Below, one piece after another: positions 46,099-57,419 of a stretch of 64,000 nucleotides of DNA (positions are counted from its first letter, which is position 1; the number at the start of each line of letters is the position of its first letter). The position numbers and the translations under genes are program-made. Below the pieces are notes generated by a model. The model was not told where the DNA came from. It saw only the letters and a list, made by a program, of their open reading frames with translations, and did no database searches. Where the stretch lies: positions 43,922,401-43,986,400 of the forward strand of contig CM049317.1 of assembly GCA_026874595.1 (NCBI GenBank), read 5' to 3'. The DNA is from Sipunculus nudus. Lineage: Eukaryota; Annelida; Sipuncula; Golfingiida; Sipunculidae.

Positions 46099-47433
46099 TC
46101 AATATCGGAAGGAACATTTACAACCAAGTATCACTGGAACAGTTTCAAGTAAAATTAGAATATCAGTTGGAACAGTTACAACCAAACATGAGTGGCACAG
46201 GCTAATTAATATAAAATTAGGATATCGGGAGGAACAGTTACAACCAAACATCAGTGGTATAGGCTGAAGTAGAATAAGGATATCAGATGGAACAGTTACA
46301 ACGAAACACCAGTTGTATAGGTTCAAGTAAGATAAGGATATCAGATGGAACAGTTACAACGAAACACCCGTTGTATAGGTTCAAGTAAGATAAGGATATC
46401 AGATGGAACAGTTACAACGAAACACCCGTTGTATAGGTTCAAGTAAGATAAGGATATCAGATGGAACAGTTACAACGAAACACCCGTTGTATAGGTTCAA
46501 GTAAGATAAGGATATCAGATGGACCAGTTACAACGAAACACCAGTTGTATAGGTTCAAGTAAGATAAGAATATCAGATGGACCAGTTACAACGAAACACC
46601 AGTTGTATAGGTTCAAGTAAGATAAGGATATCAGATGGAACAGTTACAACGAAACACCAGTTGTATAGGTTCAAGTAAGATAAGGATATCAGATGGAACA
46701 GTTACAACGAAACACCAGTTGTACAGGTTCAAGTAAGATAAGGATATCAGATGGAACAGTTACAACGAAACACCAGTTGTATAGGTTCAAGTAAGATAAG
46801 GATATCAGATGGAACAGTTACAACGAAACACCCGTTGTATAGGTTCAAGTAAGATAAGGATATCAGATGGAACAGTTACAACGAAACACCAGTTGTATAG
46901 GTTCAAGTAAGATAAGGATATCAGATGGACCAGTTACAACGAAACACCAGTTGTATAGGTTCAAGTAAGATAAGGATATCAGATGGAACAGTTACAACGA
47001 AACACCCGTTGTATAGGTTCAAGTAAGATAAGGATATCAGATGGAACAGTTACAACGAAACACCAGTTGTACAGGTTCAAGTAAGATAAGGATATCAGAT
47101 GGAACAGTTACAACGAAACACCAGTTGTATAGGTTCAAGTAAGATAAGGATATCAGATGGAACAGTAACAACGAAACACCAGTTGTATAGGTTCAAGTAA
47201 GATAAGGATATCAGATGGAACAGTTACAACGAAACACCAGTTGTATAGGTTCAAGTAAGATAAGGATATCAGATGGAACAGTTACAACGAAACACCAGTT
47301 GTATAGGTTCAAGTAAGATAAGGATATCAGATGGACCAGTTACAACGAAACACAAGTTGTATAGGTTCAAGTAAGATAAGGATATCAGATGGAACAGTTT
47401 TAACCAAACACCAGTTGTACAGGCTCAAGTAAT
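46099..47433. repeat. 58-bp minisatellite, left block (about 23 units)
   Basis: The unit is GATAAGGATATCAGATGGAA + CAGTTACAACGAAACACCAG + TTGTATAGGTTCAAGTAA, exactly 58 bp (for example starts at 46331 and 46389). The first units (46099-46300) are diverged; the middle ones are almost identical, with a few recurring variants (CCCG/CCAG, GGACC/GGAAC). The block ends at the hAT insertion. Confidence 0.95.
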
Positions 47434-47441
47434 ATCAGGAT

Positions 47442-49163
47442 CAGGGTTGGGTCCTATTACAGTGGTTATATTACTATTACTATTACTATTACTTCTTAGT
47501 CGATCTATTACTATAAGCCAACTATTACAACATTTATTCATACATTACTATTACTTTAACTTGGCTTCTATTACTATTACTATTTTTATTATTTTACTTT
47601 TAAATGGTGATATTTGCATATGCTGACCTATCCCTCTACTCGATCCCCATTCCCTCTTGGTGAAACTTTAATTTGTTCGTCTATTTTAATTGTAATTCTT
47701 GTATTTTTTTCCTTAATAAAACATGGAAATTAAATAGATTTAAATCATTTAGTATAAATGAGGTTTCTCTATAGCAATTAATGCTCACAATTTGGCTTAG
47801 ATTAAAGATCAGGATTAAGTCTAACTAGTTCATGATCAGTACAAAATAAACTCAGTTCCGGTAGGCTCATATACAGAATAGTTAAAGACACTTTCTTTTA
47901 CATTTAATTATACATTTCACACGATGTTCAACAGAAAATTAAATAAACAACGTCATGTTAAAAACAGATAGAAAAGAGTAAGGTTTGAATAATCCTGAAA
48001 CACATAAATATTAAAGGAATGTTTGTTGCAATTTAGTGTCATTTAATACGATAACTTCCTGTTCAACGTAGCATAATCCAAGTAATATATATCTATAACT
48101 GTATATATTTTAATTATAGGACAAACAATGTGCAAATAGTCCTTTTTTGTAGCTTTCATAATAAACGTATTCATGTTCATCAAAACACAGAAGTCGCGTG
48201 GATTTCGTGTATACCACAAATTTATTTATGATCGCCCACACTGCTCAAAATCTCCTACCCAAGGGGGGGGGGACTTTAACTATTAAATTCATGTTTTCAT
48301 CAGCCTTGGGATCAAACCCAGTCATACACAACCAGTCACTTGCTCTGTTCCCGTCAAGGTTTTTTGATAGATACTCAAAATTACCACTAGAATCCCTAAC
48401 TGTTCAATATACTTCTCAACAATTAATCTTATTAAAATTTTGTGTAGCCATCATAAAAACATTATCCACTGTTGGCGGAGTAATTTCATTACATCTCGTA
48501 TCAGTCTATTTTAATGTATCTTGTGTAGATGTTTATTACACACGATAAACAGATTTCCAAACACAGTCAACAAGATTTGTTCAAGCCATAGTACTTAGAC
48601 TGCCTTACCCCATGGTTAGGACAAACAGGACCTCATTCACTGTCTGTGGCATCACTAATTATCTCATCAAAGATTATGACAATCAGACTGTCTACTTCTG
48701 AAGTTTCCAAACATCAGCAGCACTGTAGCAGTACTGTCTTGCCGGAGCTGATGATAACTTGCCCCACAGAATGTGTAAACTAGCCAAGCACTGCTGCAAT
48801 GTTAACTGACCAAGCCTAGTTATTTAATCTACAAACAACCCTAGGGTTTATCTAATTGGTTATCATCTCAACCCAGTGCCTGATGCTCTGTACCCACTGG
48901 ACCATGACAACAACTAGCATAACTAATTACACAAAACTACGGCCTCTTCCTGTCAAACGAACGCTTCATCCCAAACCTGTTCCAGTCAAGGGTTGTAATG
49001 TGTAAAGTAATAGCTATTATTCGATTACTTAGGGTTCTATTACTATTACTAATTCATGTTAACATTTCTTGACTATTACTATTACTATAACTATTACTAT
49101 TACTTTGAAAACCTGTAATTTTCTATTACTATTACTATTATATATTACTATTATCCATCCCTG
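47442..49163. mobile_element. Non-autonomous hAT-type DNA transposon with exact 8-bp target duplication
   Basis: 1722 bp. The left end is CAGGGTTGGGT; the right end, reverse-complemented, is CAGGGATGGAT, a hAT-style terminus. ATCAGGAT flanks it at 47434-47441 and 49164-49171, an exact 8-bp duplication, the length hAT transposases make. Both subterminal regions are rich in (C)TATTAC repeats on the same strand, possibly transposase-binding sites. Inside are a poly-G run (48263-48272) and a 116-codon frame (48198-48548) without hAT dimerisation or BED zinc-finger motifs. It therefore depends on a transposase from elsewhere. It split a pre-existing minisatellite. Confidence 0.88.
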
Positions 49164-49925
49164 ATCAGGATATTAGATGGACCAGTTATAGATAAACATG
49201 AGTGGTGCAGGCTGAAGTAAAATTAGGATATCAGAAGGAACAGTTATAGCCAAACATCAGTTGTGCAGGTTCAAGTAAAATCAGGATATCAGATGGACCA
49301 GTTATAACCAAACATCAGTTGTGCAGGTTCAAGTAAAATCAGGATATCAGATGGAACAGTTATAACCAAACATCAGTTGTGCAGGTTCAAGTAAAATCAG
49401 GATATCAGATGGAACAGTTATAACCAAACATTAGTTGTGCAGGTTCAAGTAAAATAAGGATATCAGATGGAACAGTTATAACCAAACATCAGTTGTGCAG
49501 GTTCAAGTAAAATCAGGATATCAGATGGAACAGTTATAACCAAACATCAGTTGTGCAGGTTCAAGTAAAATCAGGATATCAGATGGAACAGTTATAACCA
49601 AACATCAGTTGTGCAGGTTCAAGTAAAATCAGGATATCAGATGGAACAGTTATAACCAAACATCAGTTGTGCAGGTTCAAGTAAAATCAGGATATCAGAT
49701 GGAACACTTATAACCAAACATCAGTTGTGCAGGTTCAAGTAAAATCAGAATATCAGATGGAACAGTTATAACCAAACATCAGTTGTGCAGGTTCGAGTAA
49801 AATAAGGATATCAGATGGAACAGTTATAACCAAACATCAGTTGTGCAGGTTCAAGTAGAATAAGGATATCAGATGGAACAGTTACACCAAAAATCAATGA
49901 TACAAACTGAAGTAAAATAATAATA
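49164..49925. repeat. 58-bp minisatellite, right block (about 13 units)
   Basis: Same 58-bp family as the left block but a different subtype: ATCAGGATATCAGATGGAAC + AGTTATAACCAAACATCAGT + TGTGCAGGTTCAAGTAAA. Units are uniform among themselves and consistently differ from the left units (TATAACCAAACAT against TACAACGAAACAC; GTGCAGG against GTATAGG). Confidence 0.95.
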
Positions 49926-50539
49926 TCAGGCCAGATACTGTTTGATTTAGATATGTATCTAAATAGGAGGAGTATAGTTCCTGTTAAGTATGAAATGTGC
50001 GTACACGTACCTGGGTTTGATATATTTGAAAATTAATATTTCCTTGATTTTTATACGTGAGCCAATAGGTCCGTATACGCAAGCCCGACAAAACCGAGAC
50101 TTCAGCTCCAGTTTGTGTGTAAACATATTTAAATATTTATATTTGACACCTTAATCGCACTCCAGCTGAATGAAGAGTACATCATGCTGTTGGGCCTGTT
50201 TCTGAATTTTCCAGATAAACCTATAGAGATATACATTAAATATAATCCTTTAAATGTTAATAGCAGTGTTTTGGGTGGGAAGGGGTATACACAATATATA
50301 TAATGCATAGGGGCTGGCCTTTATATAGACGACGATCTGAAATGTCACGTCATGCTCTCTAAAAACGTGACTCTATATAGCCATTGTCACTTTACACAAG
50401 TGATTAACATATTGCGTGAGGTGGGTGTGTCGGGGGGGGGGGGGCGGTTTTACCGGCCGATGAAATGATAAGATATTATCGGAAAACGAAATAAGAAGAC
50501 ATACACATACCAGGCAGGCAAAATAACCTGAGGGAGGCT
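49926..50539. other. Non-coding spacer
   Basis: Nothing recognised except a poly-G run at about 50432-50444. Confidence 0.5.
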
Positions 50540-51365
50540 AGCTAGATTCTAGAATGTGTGGGCCGGGGCGAGCCGAATTAAAGTATGTGCGGGGCGGGCT
50601 GCGGGTTGATAAGATGATCTGGCAGTTCAGTAAAACATAAATATCTATATAAATTTGTAAATTATTATATTATTATTTTTATTATTATATTTATGTGTAA
50701 AATGCTTTTAGGTTATTTACAAATGTACGCAATAAAGATAAATGTGAACAAATTTTAAACTTTTTAGTGTTTACTCTGACTGATTGTAAACACTTTGCAG
50801 TGACAACTGGTCATAACTTTGGAGAAGGTAACCAGGCCTGGTGTTGTACATGGGCTGTGATGCCTGTATACTTACATATTACGTAAAACGACAGGAGTGA
50901 ACCAGGAGCAGAATTACCTTTGATCTTGTAATAGACATTCGGTGACCACAGCTGGCTCTTATGGTGACTAAATTGACCTAGAACTGCACCAAGCCTAAGG
51001 TGCGTTCCATATAACTGGGTGGTCAAAGGGTCTGCTTGGGCAAAGCAGGATGTGTTGATAATGGTTATGAGAAAACCCTACTCTACATGTCTATCCATTT
51101 TAGCTAGACCCACATCTAACAGAGTCCCTCTTTATTCCCCTGACCTTCTCTTTAGACTCGGGTACACCTTTGGATGATAAAGCTTTGAACTTTTTTTTTA
51201 TTGATTTGCGGGATCGATTGCGGGCATGAACCATGCAGGGCGGGGTGGGTGCGGGCTAAAAGAGATTTTGCGAGGCGGGTGCGGGCTGAAGGAATCATAG
51301 TAACTGCGGTGCGGGTCGGGCTGGATTTTTTTTTCTTCGAGGGCGGGGCGGGAGCGGGTTCAATA
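50540..51365. repeat. Stretch with clusters of GCGGG motifs
   Basis: GCGGGC/GGGCGGG motifs cluster at 50557-50610 (GTGCGGGGCGGGCTGCGGGT) and 51207-51360 (GGGGTGGGTGCGGGCTAAAA and similar), with ordinary AT-rich DNA between. Paired clusters of this kind are seen as subterminal regions of some hAT elements, but no clean terminal repeat or target duplication was found. Confidence 0.4.
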
Positions 51366-51378
51366 TTTTCGGCTCGCG

Positions 51379-51948
51379 CAGGGCCATAGTGCCGACCGGA
51401 CCACCACAGCGGTCCACCTGTCTACCCCACAGCGGTCCACATGTCTACCACCACAGCGGTCCTCATGTTTATTACCACTGCGGTCCACATGTCTACTACC
51501 ACAGCGGTCATACTGTCTACCACCACTGCAGTCCACATGTATACCACCACAGCGGTCCACATGTCTACTACCACAGCGGTCCACATGTCTACCACCACTG
51601 CAGTCCACATGTATACCACCACAGCGGTCCACATGTCTACTACCACAGCGGTCCACATGTCTACCACCACTGCGGTCCACATGTCTACCACCACAGCGGT
51701 CCACATGTCTACTACCACAGCGGTCCACATGTCTACCACCACTGCGGTCCACATGTCTACTACCACAGCGGTCCACATGTCTACTACCACACAGCGGTCC
51801 ACATGTCTACCACCACTGCGGTCCACATGTCTACTACCACGGCGGTCCACATGTCTACTACCACACAGCGGTCCACATGTCTACCACCACGGCGGTCCGG
51901 TCCTGCTCTGGTCCAGCTGCAGGCGGTCCGGTACTAAGGGTGGCCCTG
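51379..51948. repeat. 24-bp minisatellite bounded by inverted CAGGGCCA
   Basis: The unit CCACAGCGGTCCACATGTCT + ACTA (24 bp) is repeated about 20 times from about 51402 to 51895. Left boundary CAGGGCCA (51379-51386) then TAGTGCCGACCGGACC; right boundary GGTCCGGTACTAAGGG then TGGCCCTG (51941-51948), an inverted 8-bp match with a second inverted block. No target duplication. Long frames on both strands (51360-52028) only reflect the 24-bp periodicity. Confidence 0.85.
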
Positions 51949-52179
51949 TCCATACGGTATCAGATAACCAGATAACAGTAAAATTATACAAACTGACGCA
52001 AAATAATACGAATGATAATAACAATTAAAAAACATTCTATAAAGAATAAAATAATTCTATGTCTATATTAATTAGAACATCTTACTCGAAACAAAATTTC
52101 CGCCAGCGATTCTTTGGTGGAGGAATCTTCATTGTTAGCTACCTACAAACACAAGCAATTGTTCAAAACAGGGAATGCA

Positions 52180-52300
52180 GGCACCGTCCGGACCGATCCG
52201 GTCCAGGGGTAGGCGGTCCGGTATTTTGTATTGCCGGTCCGGTCCGTCCACCCCAAAACTGTGGACCGGACCGGTCCAAGGGGTTTGGTCCGCACCTCTA
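52180..52300. mobile_element. GGTCCGGTCC-rich end, hAT-like
   Basis: Dense CGGTCCGG/CCGGACCG motifs end at GGTTTGGTCCGCACCTCTAG. Reverse-complemented, that terminus reads CTAGAGGTGCGGACC, close to hAT-type ends. It may be the other end of the element beginning at 51379, which also carries CGACCGGACC. Not provable from this copy. Confidence 0.4.
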
Positions 52301-54116
52301 GTTACTGACTGTTGCGTAACTATTGAAGCCAGACACCGGATGGTCACTGTATATATCTAAATACCAGTGACGTCAGTATACGCTCAAGTCACTATTTTGC
52401 TGTATTGATTATTTCATAGCTAGTGTTACAGTGGTACAAAACAGACCTTCCGCTGTCAAACGAAACCAAATGTTAAATCAAAGAAAAAAAGTCCACTTCA
52501 CGGAGGTTGGGTGTACACTCTGATTTCATGTCTGCAAGTCAACAAAGCCACCCTCATCCCACTTAACAATTAAATTTGCCTTCCTTTGTGTGGCTTTACT
52601 CGGCCCCTCTTTGGGAGTGTACGGCTGAGGCTGCGATGTTCCACTGCAGATGGTTATTTGTTCTATTACGCCATGCATGTTGCTCATTCACTCCCATCTG
52701 GGGTGAGAGGGCACATCATTGTGATAAAGACGTAAGGCAGGATTCTTAGCGAGGAAGGCTGCCTGAAAGAGGCACGAACGGACAACTGACTCTGCAGTTA
52801 CAAGTCCTGCACATTACTATTATTATTATTAAATTATTATTATAATCATTATCAGAAAGATGTAGACTTTCTTTTATTTATATGTATATAATAGTTTTGA
52901 ACGAACTGTATGTGTCCTGATACAACAATGATCGTACCTTCTTGAGTTTTAACAAATGGACTGAAATCGCGATGTCACGCGTTTATAATATGCATATTAT
53001 TAAGAAAGTAACAAAGATGTCATCACCAAACTTCGCACTGCACACCTTACTCGTAAAAGACGGTTTTTCCTAGCGTTATAAAGTTCTGGAAAAAGCAGCG
53101 TAGAGGGAGATGCGTGTTGACCGGAAATGGCCAGAAGTCGTACGCAGAGGCTATTGATGCTAATTAAAAACTGTTTATAGTAAATAAAGCGACGGATCCT
53201 TGTTAACTGACAGTCATTCGGGAAATTTGATTTTTTAAGTAGTTAATGAGATATGGCCATCTACATTATGACATTTTCGCCTCTTCTTTGGTCTTGATCT
53301 TTGGCCCTATTGACCCATTTTTTGTCTGATGTAATATTTTCGTAGTAACTATAGTTTTGTAAAGTAGAATTGTAATGTAATTGTTCCTTTTGAGTTTTAG
53401 CGGATGATTTGAAAATATTGACGTGACGTTTCCGTTAACTGGCATATTATTTAAAGTGCATTAATTGATATCGCCAATGAACATCTAAATTCTATATGGC
53501 ACATTTGTAATAAAGTTTCAACTTTCTAGGTTCTAGTTTCAGAGGAAACGAAAAGAACTGAGTTACTGAGTTACTGAGTTACTGAGTTAATTAAAAAAAT
53601 TAACAGAGAAATGTTGGGTACCACATTTTATAAACCCACTTTTATCATTTTTTTCTTTGCGTCTCATAGATAAGGAATAAATCGACAATGAAAAACTGAA
53701 AAAAGGAAAAAAAACTTTTTAAGCCCTATGACCTTGAAAAATGATTCAAATTCACTGAAACTGATTCAAAATAATTGGATTATTGTTAGGTACGTCTTAG
53801 GAAGTAGAAGGAGGAGAATAACGGGGGGAAATAAATATCTCCACCTATCCATATATCCATATATCTGTATAGGAGGAGATGACTAGAATTCTCGTATTAA
53901 ACTGTCATATGACAGTCACGGATGTCCACCTACCCCCTACCAGATTCTCCACTGTTGGGTATTTCCACCGATCTAATTTTTTTATCCATCTGTAATAGTT
54001 TAGAAAGAACAATAATTCTGTAAAACGAAATAAATTTGGTCGTTCATTCTTTAATGTTCATAGATGGGAAAACAAAATTCTCCACCTATGGATAGGTGGA
54101 AATAAAAATGATAAAA
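52301..54116. other. Non-coding stretch
   Basis: Holds four copies of the 10-mer TTACTGAGTT-type repeat at about 53559-53590. No gene recognised. Confidence 0.5.
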
Positions 54117-54187
54117 CTACTACTACTACTACTACTACTACTAATAATAATAATAAGAAGAAGAAGAAGAAGAAGAAGAAAAAGAAG
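54117..54187. repeat. Compound microsatellite (CTA)n(ATA)n(AGA)n
   Basis: Three adjoining trinucleotide runs, each changed by one base from the last, suggesting growth by slippage from point-mutated units. Confidence 0.95.
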
Positions 54188-55229
54188 ATTTATATCCCTT
54201 TTACTTTTTTAAGGACTGACATTTTCCAGAATCCTCGCACAAGGTCATATCTTAGCTCAGCCCAGCATTATGTTGGTATATGATGGAATCGTCCATTACG
54301 GTATTTACTATTAACACCGTCGCTTTACAGTCCTAAATTTATCTAAACCATCTGTACCGTAGATGGGACTTTCTCGGCCAGCAGCGTTAATATTTAGGAA
54401 ACTTGCCTAATAGTCACGCCATTTCGCTTACTCTTGCTTGAATGTTACGTCATAATATGAGAACTGAGTCGTTACAAAAATTAACCGAGTTTGAAACCCG
54501 CCAGCACTTTCAGTCCACATGAACTTTGTAAATTTTGACTCTTGGAAGCCGTGGTAGCTTCTCAGAAAATGACAGCTGAAGGACTGCATTGTTGCTGAGA
54601 AATGTTAGGATATGAATTGTCTGTTGGTCCTTTCGTTCAACAGTGTCAACCGAGAACTCATATTTGTGTAACTTGGGCTGTTACCGAGCCTCACAGTTGT
54701 TTGAGCAGATGGAAATAATTGTTCAACGGCAGTCAAAAGGTCAACGGCTGTTACGTGTTATGTAAGGCACCCCCTGGATATATCAAGGTGTGTTAATAAA
54801 TTTGAAATGACAGAAACCATGTAAAAATACGTAACCCCATTAATTAACAGATCGTCCGTAATTATTAGTATAAACATCATTCCCAAGCTGATAAATATTA
54901 ATACACTCAAAATGTCGGCGGACAATCTTTCTCGTCTTAAAATGCTATGTTATCAATGAAAAGGGCGTGTCCTTTAAATCGAACTGGCAGACATTATGCA
55001 AATAAACTGTTAATCATCTGTCAACAATCAGAATGTAAAAAAAAAATGTGTCAAATTCGATGGGAAGAAATAAAATTCTTCGATCGGTTAAATTCACGGA
55101 TCTCCTTAAATGTCCGGGTACAACTCCACGGATCAGGGCTGACTTGTCGAACGAAATTTGCATCTTGTGAGAAATCCTGCAAAAATTTGGTTAAAAAAAT
55201 TAATTTTGAGAACGCCCATGTAACATTCT
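54188..55229. other. Non-coding stretch
   Basis: No gene recognised. The 102-codon frame at 54947-55255 lacks a domain and ends in the TA microsatellite. Confidence 0.5.
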
Positions 55230-55355
55230 CACCCTCGATATATATATATATATAAAAATATATATATCGTCCTCGGAAAGTTCTAGGGCTTGCAGTATAT
55301 TGTTCTCGATACAGCTAAGCTAGACCAGATTACCTTAATAATAGATAGAACATTT

Positions 55356-55407
<52 letters not shown>

Positions 55408-55524
55408 CGTTGGTAAGAATGTTCCTTTGAACTATCCTAAAGCGCTATCCTAATATATATATATCTTATAATATGTATATATATATATATATATAATAAC
55501 AGGACAATTCATGTGGTATATAGA

Positions 55525-55571
<47 letters not shown>
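55230..55571. repeat. Cluster of (TA)n microsatellites
   Basis: TA runs at about 55237-55266, 55357-55404, 55454-55495 and 55525-55571, separated by 50-90 bp of unique DNA. Several could pair with each other as hairpins. Confidence 0.9.
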
Positions 55572-55573
<2 letters not shown>

Positions 55574-56681
55574 GATAGCCATATAGACTAGAACTATCGT
55601 GTCTTAAAGGTGCAAAAGCCCCGCCCCCCCCCCCACACCTCGTTACTGCACCCCCTATTTCTTCAAATCCTGGATACGTAAATGTTATTTTAAAGAAATC
55701 GATAACGGAGACTCATATAATATCATGGCAGATTTCACTCTAGATACGAGTTATATATAACATTGGTTCATTTAATTAGGAAAACTGAAGACCATATGGA
55801 CTACTATAAGTTATGCAAAAGTTATTGGGAAAATGTTGGCAAGAATTGAAATCATATAACTAAAGTTTTTTTTTATAAAAAAAAACTTAAAACAATATTT
55901 CATATAAAAAATGATTTTTTTAGGAACATCATATAAATATTGGAATAAAATATACGAATTCCGTAAAAAAAAATCGACTTCAGCGTAGGAAGATATGTAT
56001 GAATCGTTTACAGTGATTAAAAAGATACCTTTAATCATATTTCCATTAACAGTGCTTTTGAATGGACCAATGGCTGGCGAGGGAACCTGGACAAAATTGT
56101 CATGTAAGGGTTTAGCTCATAGGAGTATTAACAGCAAGTAAATATATGTTTCATAGATTTGCAAGATACCTCAAATATACGGCGTATATTAAGTCACGAA
56201 CCATTTTCTTGATATATATTTCTATTGACGGTCCTACACGTCTAATTATAAAAATGATGATCAGAATGATCCAGAAAAAAAGTGCTGTTTAACAAAATAA
56301 ATTAACAGCATGAATGTAACTAGTCATATCCAAAGAAAGACAGAAAGAAAGACAGAAAGAAAAAAGGTGCATTGGTATAAAATTTCACATCATACTGAAT
56401 TAAACAAGTTTGGTTTATTTATCTTAGAAAAGCTGCAATGTGGAATACTTGCTTTTTTACATATCGTTAGAAGCCAGATATATACCGAGCAGCTGTCTGT
56501 AAGCGATAAGAGTTCACTAGAGACGACACTGGGATCAGCTCGCCTGTCACGTGACTGAATGTAACATACAGCAGCGCAGACTATTAATATGAGAACACTG
56601 GACTGACTGATAATTTTAAAAGACGATAATTGTGTGCAGTTTAAAGCATCAGTAAGAGTGCAGGGAAGAGGCTGATACAGC
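55572..56681. other. Non-coding stretch
   Basis: Poly-C run at about 55620-55633; (AGAAAGAC)n at about 56334-56360. The segment 56540-56681 may be the 5' untranslated part of the exon-like frame that follows. An E-box CACGTG lies at about 56549. Confidence 0.45.
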
Positions 56682-56918
56682 ATGGACACTTACCGTTCGA
56701 GCATCTGCAGCCTGTCAACAGGCCCCGCCGACTGCTGCATGTACGTCCCCGAGTTCCGCAGAGCTGTTGTAGACTACCGCAGATATCACTACCACTTGCC
56801 CGCCTATACAGCACACAACACTCACACGCTCGGAAGCTGTTTCAACACGCTATATGTTTTCAAATGGGATCGCTTCAAGGAAGCAGTTATATATGCACGA
56901 CTCTCTGAAACCCTGAAG
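56682..56918 (+). CDS. Possible first coding exon, product not recognised
   Basis: The ATG at 56682 has a strong context (AGCATGG, A at -3 and G at +4). It opens 79 codons to a donor-like CTGAAG|GTATTA (phase 0). The stretch is clearly GC-richer than its surroundings and has an ordinary, tyrosine- and cysteine-containing composition (DCCMYVPEFRRAVVDYRRYH). Read without splicing it would stop at 56925-56927. I know no matching family. In favour: start context, composition, donor. Against: no downstream exon identified and the length is modest. Confidence 0.35.
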
Positions 56919-57419
56919 GTATTATAAGAAAGAAAAAACAGTTCAGACGAGCTCACAGTAAACTATAAATATTTACTAAAACACCAGAAACGTTAAATGC
57001 TGCACATAATTACCTTCCGTAACCGTCTTTTCCCCTCGCCTTTTGTTTCTGTGTGTATACATCTGATATATATATATTCGATATTCAATTGTTAAACAGC
57101 CATCACTAATGCAATTGATCTTTTGATCATTTGAAGTACAGTAACAATGGGGCCGTTTCATGAATTGACCCGACTGTAAGTGAGTGCAGAAGTTGTCATT
57201 GGGATGATAAATAATTAACTGATGCCTAGGCCGCTGTTCAAGTTACATCTCACTCGTGCGAGGAGGAACTATTATAGTCTGGACCACGGACCCTAGGGCC
57301 CAACGTGGCGCCTCCCGGCCCATCCTCAGTCCATGGTGAACAAAACCTCATGAATCAGTGAGCAACGTCTAAAAAAACTCGCTCATATAATTGTTCATCA
57401 AACTCTCGAGCTGCTCACT
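56919..57419. other. Non-coding spacer with a GC-rich patch
   Basis: 57270-57345 is GC-rich (GGACCACGGACCCTAGGGCC, GTGGCGCCTCCCGGCCCATC). Nothing coding recognised. Confidence 0.45.

Noticed and set aside
48198-48548. 116-codon frame inside the hAT element as its transposase
   Set aside because: Far too short, and lacks the BED finger and the hAT dimerisation motifs.
46099-49925. CRISPR-like regular array
   Set aside because: Units are contiguous 58-bp repeats without distinct spacers, in eukaryotic DNA. It is a minisatellite.
51360-52028. Long frames (up to 195 codons) with HVYHHSGP, STTTAVHM and related peptides
   Set aside because: Produced by a 24-bp minisatellite read in several frames on both strands. 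Nothing distinguishes one frame as coding.
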